Source of the DNA: Hydractinia symbiolongicarpus
Taxonomy: Eukaryota; Cnidaria; Hydrozoa; Anthoathecata; Hydractiniidae
Reading direction: 5' to 3'
Length of the DNA stretch: 64,000 nucleotides
Assembly (NCBI RefSeq): GCF_029227915.1
Contig: NC_079876.1
Span: 4,528,001 to 4,592,000, forward strand
How positions within the stretch are numbered: position 1 is the first letter of the stretch; the number at the start of each line of letters is the position of its first letter. Made by a program: the position numbers and the translations under genes. Below are positions 50,101 through 62,694 of the stretch, piece by piece. Below the pieces are notes generated by a model. It worked only from the letters and a program-made list of their open reading frames with translations, had not been told where the DNA came from and did not search any database.

Positions 50101-50515
50101 TAGTTCAATTAAGTCCCACAGTCAATCGTTTCATTGTTAAAGGCGATGCAACCTAGTAAAATCAAAAAAACATCGCTAAATACATGTTTGTACGAATATG
50201 TGACACAACCGTTGTAATTCAAACGGACTGACACCGTTAGAACGTCAATGAAATGTAGTTTTTGAAGCTGTAGCTACTTCTTCAGCGCGCGATAACGGCT
50301 AGGATTGGTCCCACAGTTAAAAATGACTTATTAATCTAAATTTTTAATTGAAGCGCTACCACAGCGCCCAGTGAACCCGCTGAGTTTCGGATATCATTTC
50401 AAATTAAGAACAATGTTTTTTCTTGGAGTCCAATTGTCTCACTTTCACATTTATAAGGTCACAGTCCATAATCAGTTCAATTAAGTCTCACAGCCAATCG
50501 TTTCACTGTTAAAAT
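47165..50515 (+). repeat. 3.35-kb HOR block, copy 2 (one monomer fewer)
   Basis: Near-identical to 43,441-47,164 but missing one 373-bp monomer; the junction falls near 48,335. Copies share unusual words such as TTGCGCAATAGCGG and TCCTTTATCACATT or close variants. Confidence 0.83.
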
Positions 50516-51410
50516 TTATACAACTTAGTAATACCGAAAAAATATCGCTAAATATATGTTGGTACGAATATGTGACTCAACCGTTGTAACTCAAACGGAT
50601 TGATACTGTTAGAAAGTCAATGAAATGTAGTTTTTAAAACTGTCGCTTTTTCTTCAGCGCGCGATAACGGCCAGGATTGGTCCCACAGTTAAAAATGACT
50701 TATTAATCTAAATTTTTAATTGAAGTGCTACCACAGCGCCCAGTGAAACCGCTGAGTTTCGGCAATCATTTCAAATTAGGAAGAATGTTATTTCTTGGAG
50801 TCCAATTGTCTCACTTTCACATCTATAAGGTCACAGTCCATAATCAGTTCAACTAAGTCTCACAGTCAATCGTTTCACTGTTAAAATCCATACAACTTAG
50901 TAATACCGAAAAAATATCGCTAAATACATGTGGGTACGAATATGTGACACAACCGTTGTAACTCAAACGGACTGACACCGTTAGAAAGTCAATGAAATAT
51001 AGTTTTTGAAGCTGTAGCTACTTCTTCAGCGCGCGATAACAGATAGGATTGGTTCCACAGTAAAGGATGACTTATTTGTCTAAACTCGTAAATGAAGCGC
51101 TACCACAGCGGCCAGTGTAATCGCTGAGGTTCGGCAATCACGTCAAATTCAGAAGAATGTTATTTCTCGGAGTCCAATTGTCTCATTTTTCAGATTTATC
51201 AATTCACAGTCCAAAGTTAGTTCAATTAAGTCCCACAGTCAATCGTTTCATTGTTAAAGGCGATGCAACCTAGTAAAATCAAAAAAATATCGCTAAATAC
51301 ATGTTTGTACGAATATGTGACACAACCGTTGTAATTCAAACGGACTGACACCGTTAGAACGTCAATGAAATGTAGTTTTTGAAGCTGTAGCTACTTCTTC
51401 AGCGCGCGAT
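49180..51410 (+). repeat. 1,117-bp trimer HOR, two more tandem copies
   Basis: The same trimer: TCCCACAGTT at 49,192 and 50,309, and TAGTTTTTAAAAC at 49,511 and 50,628, are 1,117 bp apart. The second copy replaces what follows in the larger block, showing local expansion. Confidence 0.8.
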
Positions 51411-51889
51411 AACGGCTGGGATTGGTCCCACAGTAAAATTTGACTTATTTATCTAATTTTTTAAATGAAGCGCTACCACAGCGCCCAGTGTAATCGCTGA
51501 GTTCCGGCAATCACGTCAAATTAAGAAGAATGTTATTTCTTGGAGTCCAATTGTCTCACTTATAACATTTATAAGGTCACAGTCCAAAGTTAGTTCAATT
51601 ATGTGCCACAGTCAATCGTTTCACTGTTGAAAGCCATACAACCTAGTAATAACAGAAAAATATCGCTAAATACATGTTGGTACGAATATGTGACCCAGCC
51701 GTTGTAACTCAAACGGATTAACACCGTTAGAAAGTCATTGAAATGTAGTTTTTGAAACTGTCGCTATTTCTTTAGCGCGCGATAACGGATAGGATTGGTC
51801 CCACAGAAAAGAACGACTTATTTATCTAAATTTTCAAATGAAGCGCTACCACAGCGCCCAGTGTAATCGTTGATTTGCAGTAATCACGT

Positions 51890-53885
51890 CAAATTAAGAA
51901 GAATATTTTTTCTTGCAGTCCATTTGTGTTATCTATCACATTGATCAGGTCACAGTTCAAAGTTAGTTCAATTAAGTCCCACAGTCAATCGTTTCACTGT
52001 TAAAAGCAATGCAACCTAGTAATATCAGATAAATATCGCTAAATACATGTTGGTACGAATATGTGACCCAACCGTTGAAACTCAAACGAACTGACACCGT
52101 TAGAAAGTCAATGAAATGTAGTTTTTGAAACTGTCGCTATTTCTTCAGCGCGCGATAACGGCTAGGATTGGTTCCATAATATAAAAACAACTTTTTTTAT
52201 CTTAATTCTTAAATGAAGTGCTACCACAGAGCCCAGTGTAATCGCTGAGTTTCGGCAATCATTTCAAATTAAGAAGAATGTTTTTTCTTAGAGTCCAATT
52301 GTCTCACTTTCACATTTATAAGGTCACAGTCCATAATCAGTTCAATTAAGTCTCACAGCCAATCGTTTCACTGTTAAAATTTATACAACTTAGTAATACC
52401 GAAAAAATATCGCTAAATACATGTTGGTACGAATATGTGACTCAACCGTTGTAACTCAAACGGATTGATACTGTTAGAAAGTCAATGAAATGTAGTTTTT
52501 AAAACTGTCGCTTTTTCTTCAGCGCGCGATAACGGCCAGGATTGGTCCCACAGTTAAAAATGACTTATTAATCTAAATTTTTAATTGAAGTGCTACCACA
52601 GCGCACAGTGTAATCGCTGAGTTTCGGCAATCATTTCAAATTAAGAAGAATGTTATTTCTTGGAGTCCAATTGTCTCACTTTCACATTTATCATTTCACA
52701 GTCCAAAGTTTGTTCAATTAAGTCCCACAGTCAATCGTTTCATTGTTAAAAGCGATGCAACCTAGTAATATCTAAAAATTATCGCTAAATACATGTTTGT
52801 ACGAATATGTGACACAACCGTTGTAATTCAAACGGACTGACACCGTTAGAACGCCAATGAAATGTAGTTTTTGAAGCTGTAGCTACTTCTTCAGCGCGCG
52901 ATAACGGCTAGGATTGGTCCCACAGTAAAATTTGACTTATTTATCTAATTTTTTAAATGAAGCGCTACCACAGCGCCCAGTGTAATCGCTGAGTTTCGGC
53001 AATCACGTCAAATTAAGAAGAATATTTTTTCTTGCAGTCCATTTGTGTTATCTATCACATTGATCAGGTCACAGTTCAAAGTTAGTTCAATTAAGTCCCA
53101 CAGTCAATCGTTTCACTGTTAAAAGCGATGCAACCTAGTAATATCAGATAAATATCGCTAAATACATGTTGGTACGAATATGTGACCCAACCGTTGAAAC
53201 TCAAACGAACTGACACCGTTAGAAAGTCAATGAAATGTAGTTTTTGAAACTGTCGCTATTTCTTCAGCGCGCGATAACGGCTAGGATTGGTTCCATAATA
53301 TAAAAACAACTTTTTTTATCTTAATTCTTAAATGAAGTGCTACCACAGAGCCCAGTGTAATCGCTGAGTTTCGGCAATCATTTCAAATTAAGAAGAATGT
53401 TTTTTCTTGGAGTCCAATTGTCTCACTTTCACATTTATAAGGTCACAGTCCATAATCAGTTCAATTAAGTCTCACAGCCAATCGTTTCACTGTTAAAATT
53501 TATACAACTTAGTAATACCGAAAAAATATCGCTAAATACATGTTGGTACGAATATGTGACTCAACCGTTGTAACTCAAACGGATTGATACTGTTAGAAAG
53601 TCAATGAAATGTAGTTTTTAAAACTGTCGCTTTTTCTTCAGCGGGCGATAACGGCCAGGATTGGTCCCACAGTTAAAAATGACTTATTAATCTAAATTTT
53701 TAATTGAAGTGCTACCACAGCGCACAGTGTAATCGCTGAGTTTCGGCAATCATTTCAAATTAAGAAGAATGTTATTTCTTGGAGTCCAATTGTCTCACTT
53801 TCACATTTATCATTTCACAGTCCAAAGTTTGTTCAATTAAGTCCCACAGTCAATCGTTTCATTGTTAAAAGCGATGCAACCTAGT
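51890..53885 (+). repeat. 1,119-bp trimer HOR
   Basis: GTTCCATAAT at 52,171 and 53,290, and GAATATTTTTTCTTGCAG at 51,901 and 53,020, recur at 1,119 bp. A related monomer at 54,782 lies 1,492 bp (four monomers) further on. Confidence 0.8.
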
Positions 53886-56800
53886 AATAACAGAAAAATA
53901 TCGCTAAATACATGTTGGTACGAATATGTGACCCAGCCGTTGTAACTCAAACGGACTGACACCGTTAGAACGTCAATGAAATGTAGTTTTTGAAGCTGTA
54001 GCTACTTCTTCAGCGCGCGATAACGGCTAGGATTGGTCCCACAGTAAAATTTGACTTATTTATCTAATTTTTTACATGAAGCGCTACCACAGCGCCCAGT
54101 GTAATAGCTGAGTTCCGGCAATCACGTCAAATTAAGAAGAATGTTATTTCTTGGAGTCCAATTGTCTCACTTATAACATTTATAAGGTCACAGTACAAAA
54201 TTAGTTCAATTATGTGCCACAGTCAATCGTTTCACTGTTGAAAGCCATACAACCTAGTAATAACAGAAAAATATCGCTAAATACATGTTGGTACGAATAT
54301 GTGACCCAGCCGTTGTAACTCAAACGGATTAACACCGTTAGAAAGTCATTGAAATGTAGTTTTTGAAACTGTCGCTATTTCTTTAGCGCGCGATAACGGA
54401 TAGGATTGATCCCACAGAAAAGAACGACTTATTTATGTAAATTTTTAAATGAAGCGCTACCACAGCGCCCAGTGTAATCGCTGATTTGCAGTAATCACGT
54501 CAAATTAAGAAGAATATTTTTTCTTGCAGTCCATTTGTGTTATCTATCACATTGATCAGGTCACAGTTCAAAGTTAGTTCAATTAAGTCCCACAGTCAAT
54601 CGTTTCACTGTTAAAAGCGATGCAACCTAGTAATATCAGATAAATATCGGTAAATACATGTTGGTACGAATATGTGACCCAACCGTTGAAACTCAAACGA
54701 ACTGACACCGTTAGAAAGTCAATGAAATGGGGTTTTTGAAACTGTCGCTATTTCTTCAGCGCGCGATAACGGCTAGGATTGGTTCCATAATATAAAAACG
54801 ACTTTTGTTATCTTAATTCTTAAATGAAGTGCTACCACAGAGCCCAGTGTAATCGCTGAGTTTCGGCAATCCTTTCAAATTAAGAAGAATGTTATTTCTT
54901 AGAGTTCAATTGTCTCACTTTCACATTTATAAGGTCACAGTCCATAATCAGTTCAATTAAGTCTCACAGTCAATCGTTTCACTGTTAAAAGCCATACAAC
55001 TTAGTAATACCGGAAAAATATCGCTAAATTCATGTTGGTACGAATATGTGACTCAACCGTTGTAACTCAAACGGATTGATACTGTTAGAAAGTTAATGAA
55101 ATGTAGTTTTTGAAACTGTCGCTATTTTTTCAGCGCACGATAACGGCTGGGATTGGTCCCACAGTAAAGGATGACTCCTTTACCTAAACTTCTAAATGAA
55201 ATGCTACCACAGAGCCCAGTGTAATCGCTGAGTTTTCGCAATCATTTCATATTAAAAAGAATGTTATTTCTTGGAGTCCAATTGTCTCACTTTCACATTT
55301 ATTAGGTGACAGTCCAAAGTTAGTTCAATTAAGTCCCATAGTCAATCGTTTCATTGTTAAAAGCGATGCAACCTAGTAATCTCAGAAAAATATCGCTAAA
55401 CACATGTTGATATGAATATGTGACCCAACCGTTGAAACTCAAACGGACTGGCACCGTTAGAAAGTCAATGAAATGTAGTTTTTGAAACTGTCGCTATTTC
55501 TTCATTGCGCGATAACGGCAAGGATTGCTCCCACAGTTGAAAATGACTTATTAATCTAAATTTTTAAATGAAGTGCTACCACAGCGCCCAGTGTAATCGC
55601 TGAGTTCCGGCAATCATGTCAAGTTAAGAAGAATGTTATTTCTTGGAGTGCAATTTCCTCATTTATCACATTTATCAGGTCACAGTCCAAAGTTAGTTCA
55701 ATTAAGTCCTACAGTCAATCGTTTCACTGTTAAAAGCGATGCAACCTAGTACTATCAGATAAATATCGCTAAATACATGTTGGTACGAAAATGTAACCCA
55801 ACCGTTTAAACTCAAACGGACTGACACCGTTAAAAAGTCAATGAAATGTAGTTTTGGAAACTGTAGCTACTTCTTCAGCGCACGATAACGGCTAGGATTG
55901 GTCCCACAGTAAAGAACGACTTATTTATCTAATTTTTTAAATGAAGCGCTACCACAACGCCCAGTGTAATCGCTGAGTTCCGGCAATCACGTCAAGTTAA
56001 GAAGAATGTTATTTCTTGGAGTCCAATTGTCTCACTTATAACATTTATAAGGTCACAGTTCAAAATCAGTTCAATTATGTGCCACAGTCAATCGTTTCAC
56101 TGTTAAAAGCCATACAACCTAGTAATATCAGAAAAATATCGCTAAATACATGTTGGTACGAATATGTGACAAACCGTTGTAACTCAAACGGATTAACACC
56201 CTTAGAAAGTCAATGAAATGTAGTTTTTGAAACTGTCGCTATTTCTTCAGCGCGCGATAACGGATAGGATTGGTCCCACAAAAAAGAACGACTTATTTAT
56301 CTAAATTTTTAAATAAAGCGCTACCACAGCGCCCAGTGTAATCGCTGATTTGCGGTAATCACGTCAAATTAAGAAGAATGTTTTTTCTTGGAGTCCAATT
56401 GTCTCACTTTCACATTTATAAGGTCACAGTCCATAATCAGTTCAATTAAGTCTCACAGTCAATCGTTTCACTGTTGAAAGCCATACAACTTAGTAATACC
56501 GAAAAAATATCGCTAAATACATGTTGGTACGAATATGTGACTCAACCGTTGTAATTCAAACGGATTGATACTGTTAGAAAGTCAATGAAATGTAGTTTTT
56601 AAAACTGTCGCTATTTCTTCAGCGCGCGATAACGGCTAGGATTGGTCCCACAGTGAAACATGACTTATTTATCTAATTTTTTAAATGAAGCGCTACCACA
56701 GCGCCCAGTGTAATCGCTGAGTTCCAGCAATCACGTCAAATTAAGAAGAATGTTATTTCTTGGAGTCCAATTGTCTCACTTTCACATTTATAAGGTCACA

Positions 56801-57539
56801 GTCCATAATCAGTTCAATTAAGTCTCACAGATCAATTGTTTCACTGTTAAAAGCCATACAACTTAGTAATACCGAAAAAATATCGTTAAATACATGTTGG
56901 TACGAATATGTGACTCAACCGTTGTAACTCAAACGAATTGATACTGTTAGAAAGTCAATGAAATGTAGTTTTTGAAAATGTTGCTATTTCTTCAGCGCGC
57001 GATAACGGCTAGGAATGCTCCCACAGTTGAAAATGACTTATTAATTTAAACTTTCAAATGAAGCGCTACCACAGCGCCCAGTGTAATCGCTGGGTTCCGG
57101 CAATCACGTCAAATTAAGAAGAATGTTATTTCCTGGAGTCCAATTGTCTCGTTTTTCACATTTATCAGGTCACAGTCCAAAGTTAGTTCAATTAAGTCCC
57201 ACAGTCAATCGTTTCATTGTTAAAAGCGATGCAACCTAGTAATATCAAAAAAATATCGCGAAATACATGTTGGTACGAATATGTGACACAACCGTTGCAA
57301 CTGAAACGGACTGACACCGTTAGAAAGTCAATGAAATGTAGTTTTTGAAACTATCGCTATTTCTTCAGCGCGCGATAACGGATAGGATTGGTCCCACAGT
57401 AAAGAATGACTTATTTGTCCAAACTCTTAAATGAAGCGCTACCACAGCGGCCAGTGTAATCGATGAGCTCCGGCAATCACGTCAAGATAAGAAGAATGTT
57501 ATTTCCTGGAGTCCAATTGTCTCATTTTTCACATTTATC
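53886..57539 (+). repeat. Monomeric satellite between HOR blocks
   Basis: About ten monomers with mixed haplotypes and no clear repeat above the monomer, except partial matches to the 1,119-bp trimer near 54,400-54,900. No gene seen. Confidence 0.7.
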
Positions 57540-60529
57540 AGGTCACAGTCCAAAGTTAGTTCAATTAAGTCCCACAGTCAATCGTTTCATTGTTAAAAGC
57601 GATGCAACCTAGTAATATCAAAAAAATATCGCGAAATACATGTTGGTACGAATATGTGACACAACCGTTGTGAATCAAACGGACTGACACCGTTAGAAAG
57701 TCAATGAAATGTAGTTCTTGAAACTGTCGCTATTTCTTCAGCGTGCGATAACGGCTAGGATTGGTTCCAAAATATTAAAACGACTTTTTTCATCTTAATT
57801 CTTAAATGAAGTGCTACCACAGAGCCCAGTGTAATCGCTGAGTTTCGGCAATCATGTCAAATTAAGAAGAATGTTATTTCTTGGAGTCCAATTTTCTCCT
57901 TCATCACATTTATCAGGTGACAGTCCAAAGTTAGTTCAACTAAGTCCCATAGTCAATCATTTCATTGTTAAAAGCCATACAACCTAGTAATATTAGAAAA
58001 ATATCGCTAAATACATGTTGGTACGAATATGTGACCCAACCGTTGTAACTCAAACGGATTGACACCGTTAGAAAGTCAATGAAGTGTAGTTTTTGAAACT
58101 GTCGCTATTTCTTCAGCGTGCGATAACGGCTAGGATTGGTTCCAAAATATTAAAACGACTTTTTTCATCTTAATTCTTAAATGAAGCGCTACCACAACGC
58201 CCAGTGTAATCGCTGATTTCTGGCAATCACGTCAAATTAAGATGAATGTTTTTTCTTGGAGTCCATATGTGTCATTTATCACATTGATCAGGTCACGGTC
58301 AAAAGTTAGTTCAACTAAGTCCCACAGTCAATCGTTTCACTGTTAAAAGCAATGCAACCTAGTAATATCAGATAAATATCGCTAAATACATGGTGGTACG
58401 AATATGTGACCCGACCGTTGAAAGTCAAACGGACTGACACCGTTAAAAAGTCAATGAAATGTAGTTTTTGAAACTGTCGCTATTTGTTCAGCGCGCAATA
58501 ACGGCTAGGATTGGTCCCACAGTAAAAAAAGACTTTTTATCTTAATTCTTAAATGAAATGCTACCACAGAGCCCAGTGTAATCGCTGAGTTTCGGTAATC
58601 ATGTCAAATTAAGAAGAATGTTATTTCTTGGAGTCCAATTGTCTCCTTTATCACATTAATCAGGTGACAGTCCAAAGTTAGTTCAATTAAGTCCCATAGT
58701 CAATCGTTTCATTGTTAAAAGCGATGCAAACTAGTAATCTCAGAAAAATATCGCTGAACACATGTTGATATGAATATGTGACCCAACCGTTGAAACTCAA
58801 ACGGACTGGCACCGTTAGAAAGTCAATGAAATGTAGTTTTTGAAACTGTCGCTATTTCTTCATTGCGCGATGACGGCTAGGATTGCTCCCACAGTTGAAA
58901 ATGACTTATTAATCTAAATTTTTAAATGAAGCGCTACCACAGCGCCCAGTGTAATCGCTGAGTTCGGGTAATCATGTCAAATTAAGAAGAATGTTATTTC
59001 TTGGAGTCCAATTGCCTCATTTATCACATTTATCAGGTCGCAGTCCAAAGTTAGTTCAATTAAGTCCCACAGTCAATCGTTTCATTGTTAAAAGCGATGC
59101 AACCTAGTAATATCAAAAAAATATCGCGAAATACATGTTGGTACGAATATGTGACACAACCGTTGTGAATCAAACGGACTGACACCGTTAGAAAGTCAAT
59201 GAAATGTAGTTCTTGAAACTGTCGCTATTTCTTCAGCGTGCGATAACGGCTAGGATTGGTTCCAAAATATTAAAACGACTTTTTTCATCTTAATTCTTAA
59301 ATGAAGTGCTACCACAGAGCCCAGTGTAATCGCTGAGTTTCGGCAATCATGTCAAATTAAGAAGAATGTTATTTCTTGGAGTCCAATTTTCTCCTTCATC
59401 ACATTTATCAGGTGACAGTCCAAAGTTAGTTCAATTAAGTCCCATAGTCAATCATTTCATTGTTAAAAGCCATACAACCTAGTAATATTAGAAAAATATT
59501 GCTAAATACATGTTGGTACGAATATGTGACCCAACCGTTGTAACTCAAACGGATTGACACCGTTAGAAAGTCAATGAAGTGTAGTTTTTGAAACTGTCGC
59601 TATTTCTTCAGCGTGCGATAACGGCTAGGATTGGTTCCAAAATATTAAAACGACTTTTTTCATCTTAATTCTTAAATGAAGCGCTACCACAATGCCCAGT
59701 GTAATCGCTGATTTCTGGCAATCACGTCAAATTAAGATGAATGTTTTTTCTTGGAGTCCATATGTGTCATTTATCACATTGATCAGGTCACGGTCAAAAG
59801 TTAGTTCAACTAAGTCCCACAGTCAATCGTTTCACTGTTAAAAGCAATGCAACCTAGTAATATCAGATAAATATCGCTAAATACATGGTGGTACGAATAT
59901 GTGACCCGACCGTTGAAAGTCAAACGGACTGACACCGTTAAAAAGTCAATGAAATGTAGTTTTTGAAACTGTCGCTATTTGTTCAGCGCGCAATAACGGC
60001 TAGGATTGGTCCCACAGTAAAAAAAGACTTTTTATCTTAATTCTTAAATGAAATGCTACCACAGAGCCCAGTGTAATCGCTGAGTTTCGGTAATCATGTC
60101 AAATTTAGAAGAATGTTATTTCTTGGAGTCCAATTGTCTCCTTTATCACATTAATCAGGTGACAGTCCAAAGTTAGTTCAATTAAGTCCCATAGTCAATC
60201 GTTTCATTGTTAAAAGCGATGCAAACTAGTAATCTCAGAAAAATATCGCTGAACACATGTTGATATGAATATGTGACCCAACCGTTGAAACTCAAACGGA
60301 CTGGCACCGTTAGAAATTTAATGAAATGTAGTTTTTGAAACTGTCGCTATTTCTTCATTGCGCGATAACGGCTAGGATTGCTCCCACAGTTGAAAATGAC
60401 TTATTAATCTAAATTTTTAAATGAAGCGCTACCACAGCGCCCAGTGTAATCGCTGAGTTCGGGTAATCATGTCAAATTAAGAAGAATGTTATTTCTTGGA
60501 GTCCAATTGCCTCATTTATCACATTTATC
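57540..60529 (+). repeat. 1,495-bp tetramer HOR, two copies
   Basis: GGTTCCAAAATATTAAAACG occurs at 57,763, 58,138, 59,258 and 59,633. The first pair repeats in the second pair at 1,495 bp. The copies are near-identical over four monomers, including the rare word ACATGGTGGTACG. Confidence 0.83.
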
Positions 60530-60760
60530 AGGTCACAGTCCAAAGTTAGTTCAATTGAGTTCCACAGTCAATCGTTTCACTGTTAAAAGCGATGCAACCT
60601 AGTAATCTCAGAAAAATATCGCTAAACACATGATGATACGAATATGTGTCCCAACCGTTGAAACTCTAACGGACTGGCACCGTTAGAAAGTCAATAAAAT
60701 GTAGTTTTTGAAACTGTCGCTATTTCTTCATTGCGCGATAACGGCTAGGATTGCTCCCAG

Positions 60761-62694
60761 AGTTAAAAATGACTAATTAATCTTAATTTTTAAATGAAGC
60801 GCTACCACAGCGCCCAGTGTAATCGCTGAGTTTCAGCAATCATTTCATATTAAGAAGAATGTTATTTCTTGGAGTCCAATTGTCTCACTTTCACATTTAT
60901 AAGGTCACAGTCCATAATCAGTTCATTTAAATCCCACACTCAATCGCTTCACTGTTAACAGAATTGCAACCTAGTAATATCAGATAAATATCGCTAAGCA
61001 CATGTTGGTACGAAAATGTGACCCAACCGTTGAAACTCAAACGGACTGACACCGTTAGAAAGTCAATGAATTGTAGTTTTTGAAACTGTCGCTATTTCTT
61101 CAGCGCGCGATAACGGCTAGGATTGGTCCCACAGTGAAACATGACTAATTAATCTTAATTTTTAAATGAAGCGCTACCACAGCGCCCAGTGTAATCGCTG
61201 AGTTTCAGCAATCATTTCATATTAAGAAGAATGTTATTTCTTGGAGTCCAATTGCCTCATTTATCACATTTATCAGGTCACAGTCCAAAATTAGTTCAAT
61301 TGATATCCACAGTCAATCGTTTCATTGCGCGATAACGGCTAGGATTGCTCCCACAGTTGAAAATGACTTATTAATCTAAATTTTTAAATGAAGCGCTACC
61401 ACAGCGCCCAGTGTAATCGCTGAGTTCGGGTAATCATGTCAAATTAAGAAGAATGTTATTTCTTGGAGTCCAATTGCCTCATTTATCACATTTATCAGGT
61501 CACAGTCCAAAGTTAGTTCAATTGAGTTCCACAGTCAATCGTTTCATTGTTAAAAGCGATGCAATCTAGTAATATTAGAAAAATAACGCTAAATACATGT
61601 TGGTACGAATATGTGACCCAACCGTTGTAACTCACACGGACTGTAGCCGTTAGAAAGTCAATGAAATGAAGTTTTTGAAACTGTCGCTATTTCTTCAGCG
61701 CGCAATAACAGATAGGATTGGTCCCAGAGTTAAAAATGACTAATTAATCTTAATTTTTAAATGAAGCGCTACCACAGCGCCCAGTGTAATCGCTGAGTTT
61801 CAGCAATCATTTCATATTAAGAAGAATGTTATTTCTTGGAGTCCAATTGTCTCACTTTCACATTTATAAGGTCACAGTCCATAATCAGTTCATTTAAATC
61901 CCACACTCAATCGCTTCACTGTTAACAGAATTGCAACCTAGTAATATCAGATAAATATCGCTAAGCACATGTTGGTACGAAAATGTGACCCAACCGTTGA
62001 AACTCAAACGGACTGACACCGTTAGAAAGTCAATGAATTGTAGTTTTTGAAACTGTCGCTATTTCTTCAGCGCGCGATAACGGCTAGGATTGGTCCCACA
62101 GTGAAACATGACTAATTAATCTTAATTTTTAAATGAAGCGCTACCACAGCGCCCAGTGTAATCGCTGAGTTTCAGCAATCATTTCATATTAAGAAGAATG
62201 TTATTTCTTGGAGTCCAATTGCCTCATTTATCACATTTATCAGGTCACAGTCCAAAGTTAGTTCAATTGAGTTCCACAGTCAATCGTTTCATTGCGCGAT
62301 AACGGCTAGGATTGCTCCCACAGTTGAAAATGACTTATTAATCTAAATTTTTAAATGAAGCGCTACCACAGCGCCCAGTGTAATCGCTGAGTTCGGGTAA
62401 TCATGTCAAATTAAGAAGAATGTTATTTCTTGGAGTCCAATTGCCTCATTTATCACATTTATCAGGTCACAGTCCAAAGTTAGTTCAATTGAGTTCCACA
62501 GTCAATCGTTTCATTGTTAAAAGCGATGCAATCTAGTAATATCAGAAAAATAACGCTAAATACATGTTGGTACGAATATGTGACCCAACCGTTGTAACTC
62601 ACACGGACTGTAGCCGTTAGAAAGTCAATGAAATGAAGTTTTTGAAACTGTCGCTATTTCTTCAGCGCGCAATAACAGATAGGATTGGTCCCAC
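60761..62694 (+). repeat. 967-bp HOR with a fused partial monomer, two copies
   Basis: AGTTAAAAATGACTAATTAA near 60,761 and 61,728, and ATTGCGCGATAACGG at 61,324 and 62,291, recur at 967 bp. Each unit has two full monomers and one of about 221 bp in which TCAATCGTTTC joins directly to ATTGCGCGATAACGG. Confidence 0.83.
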
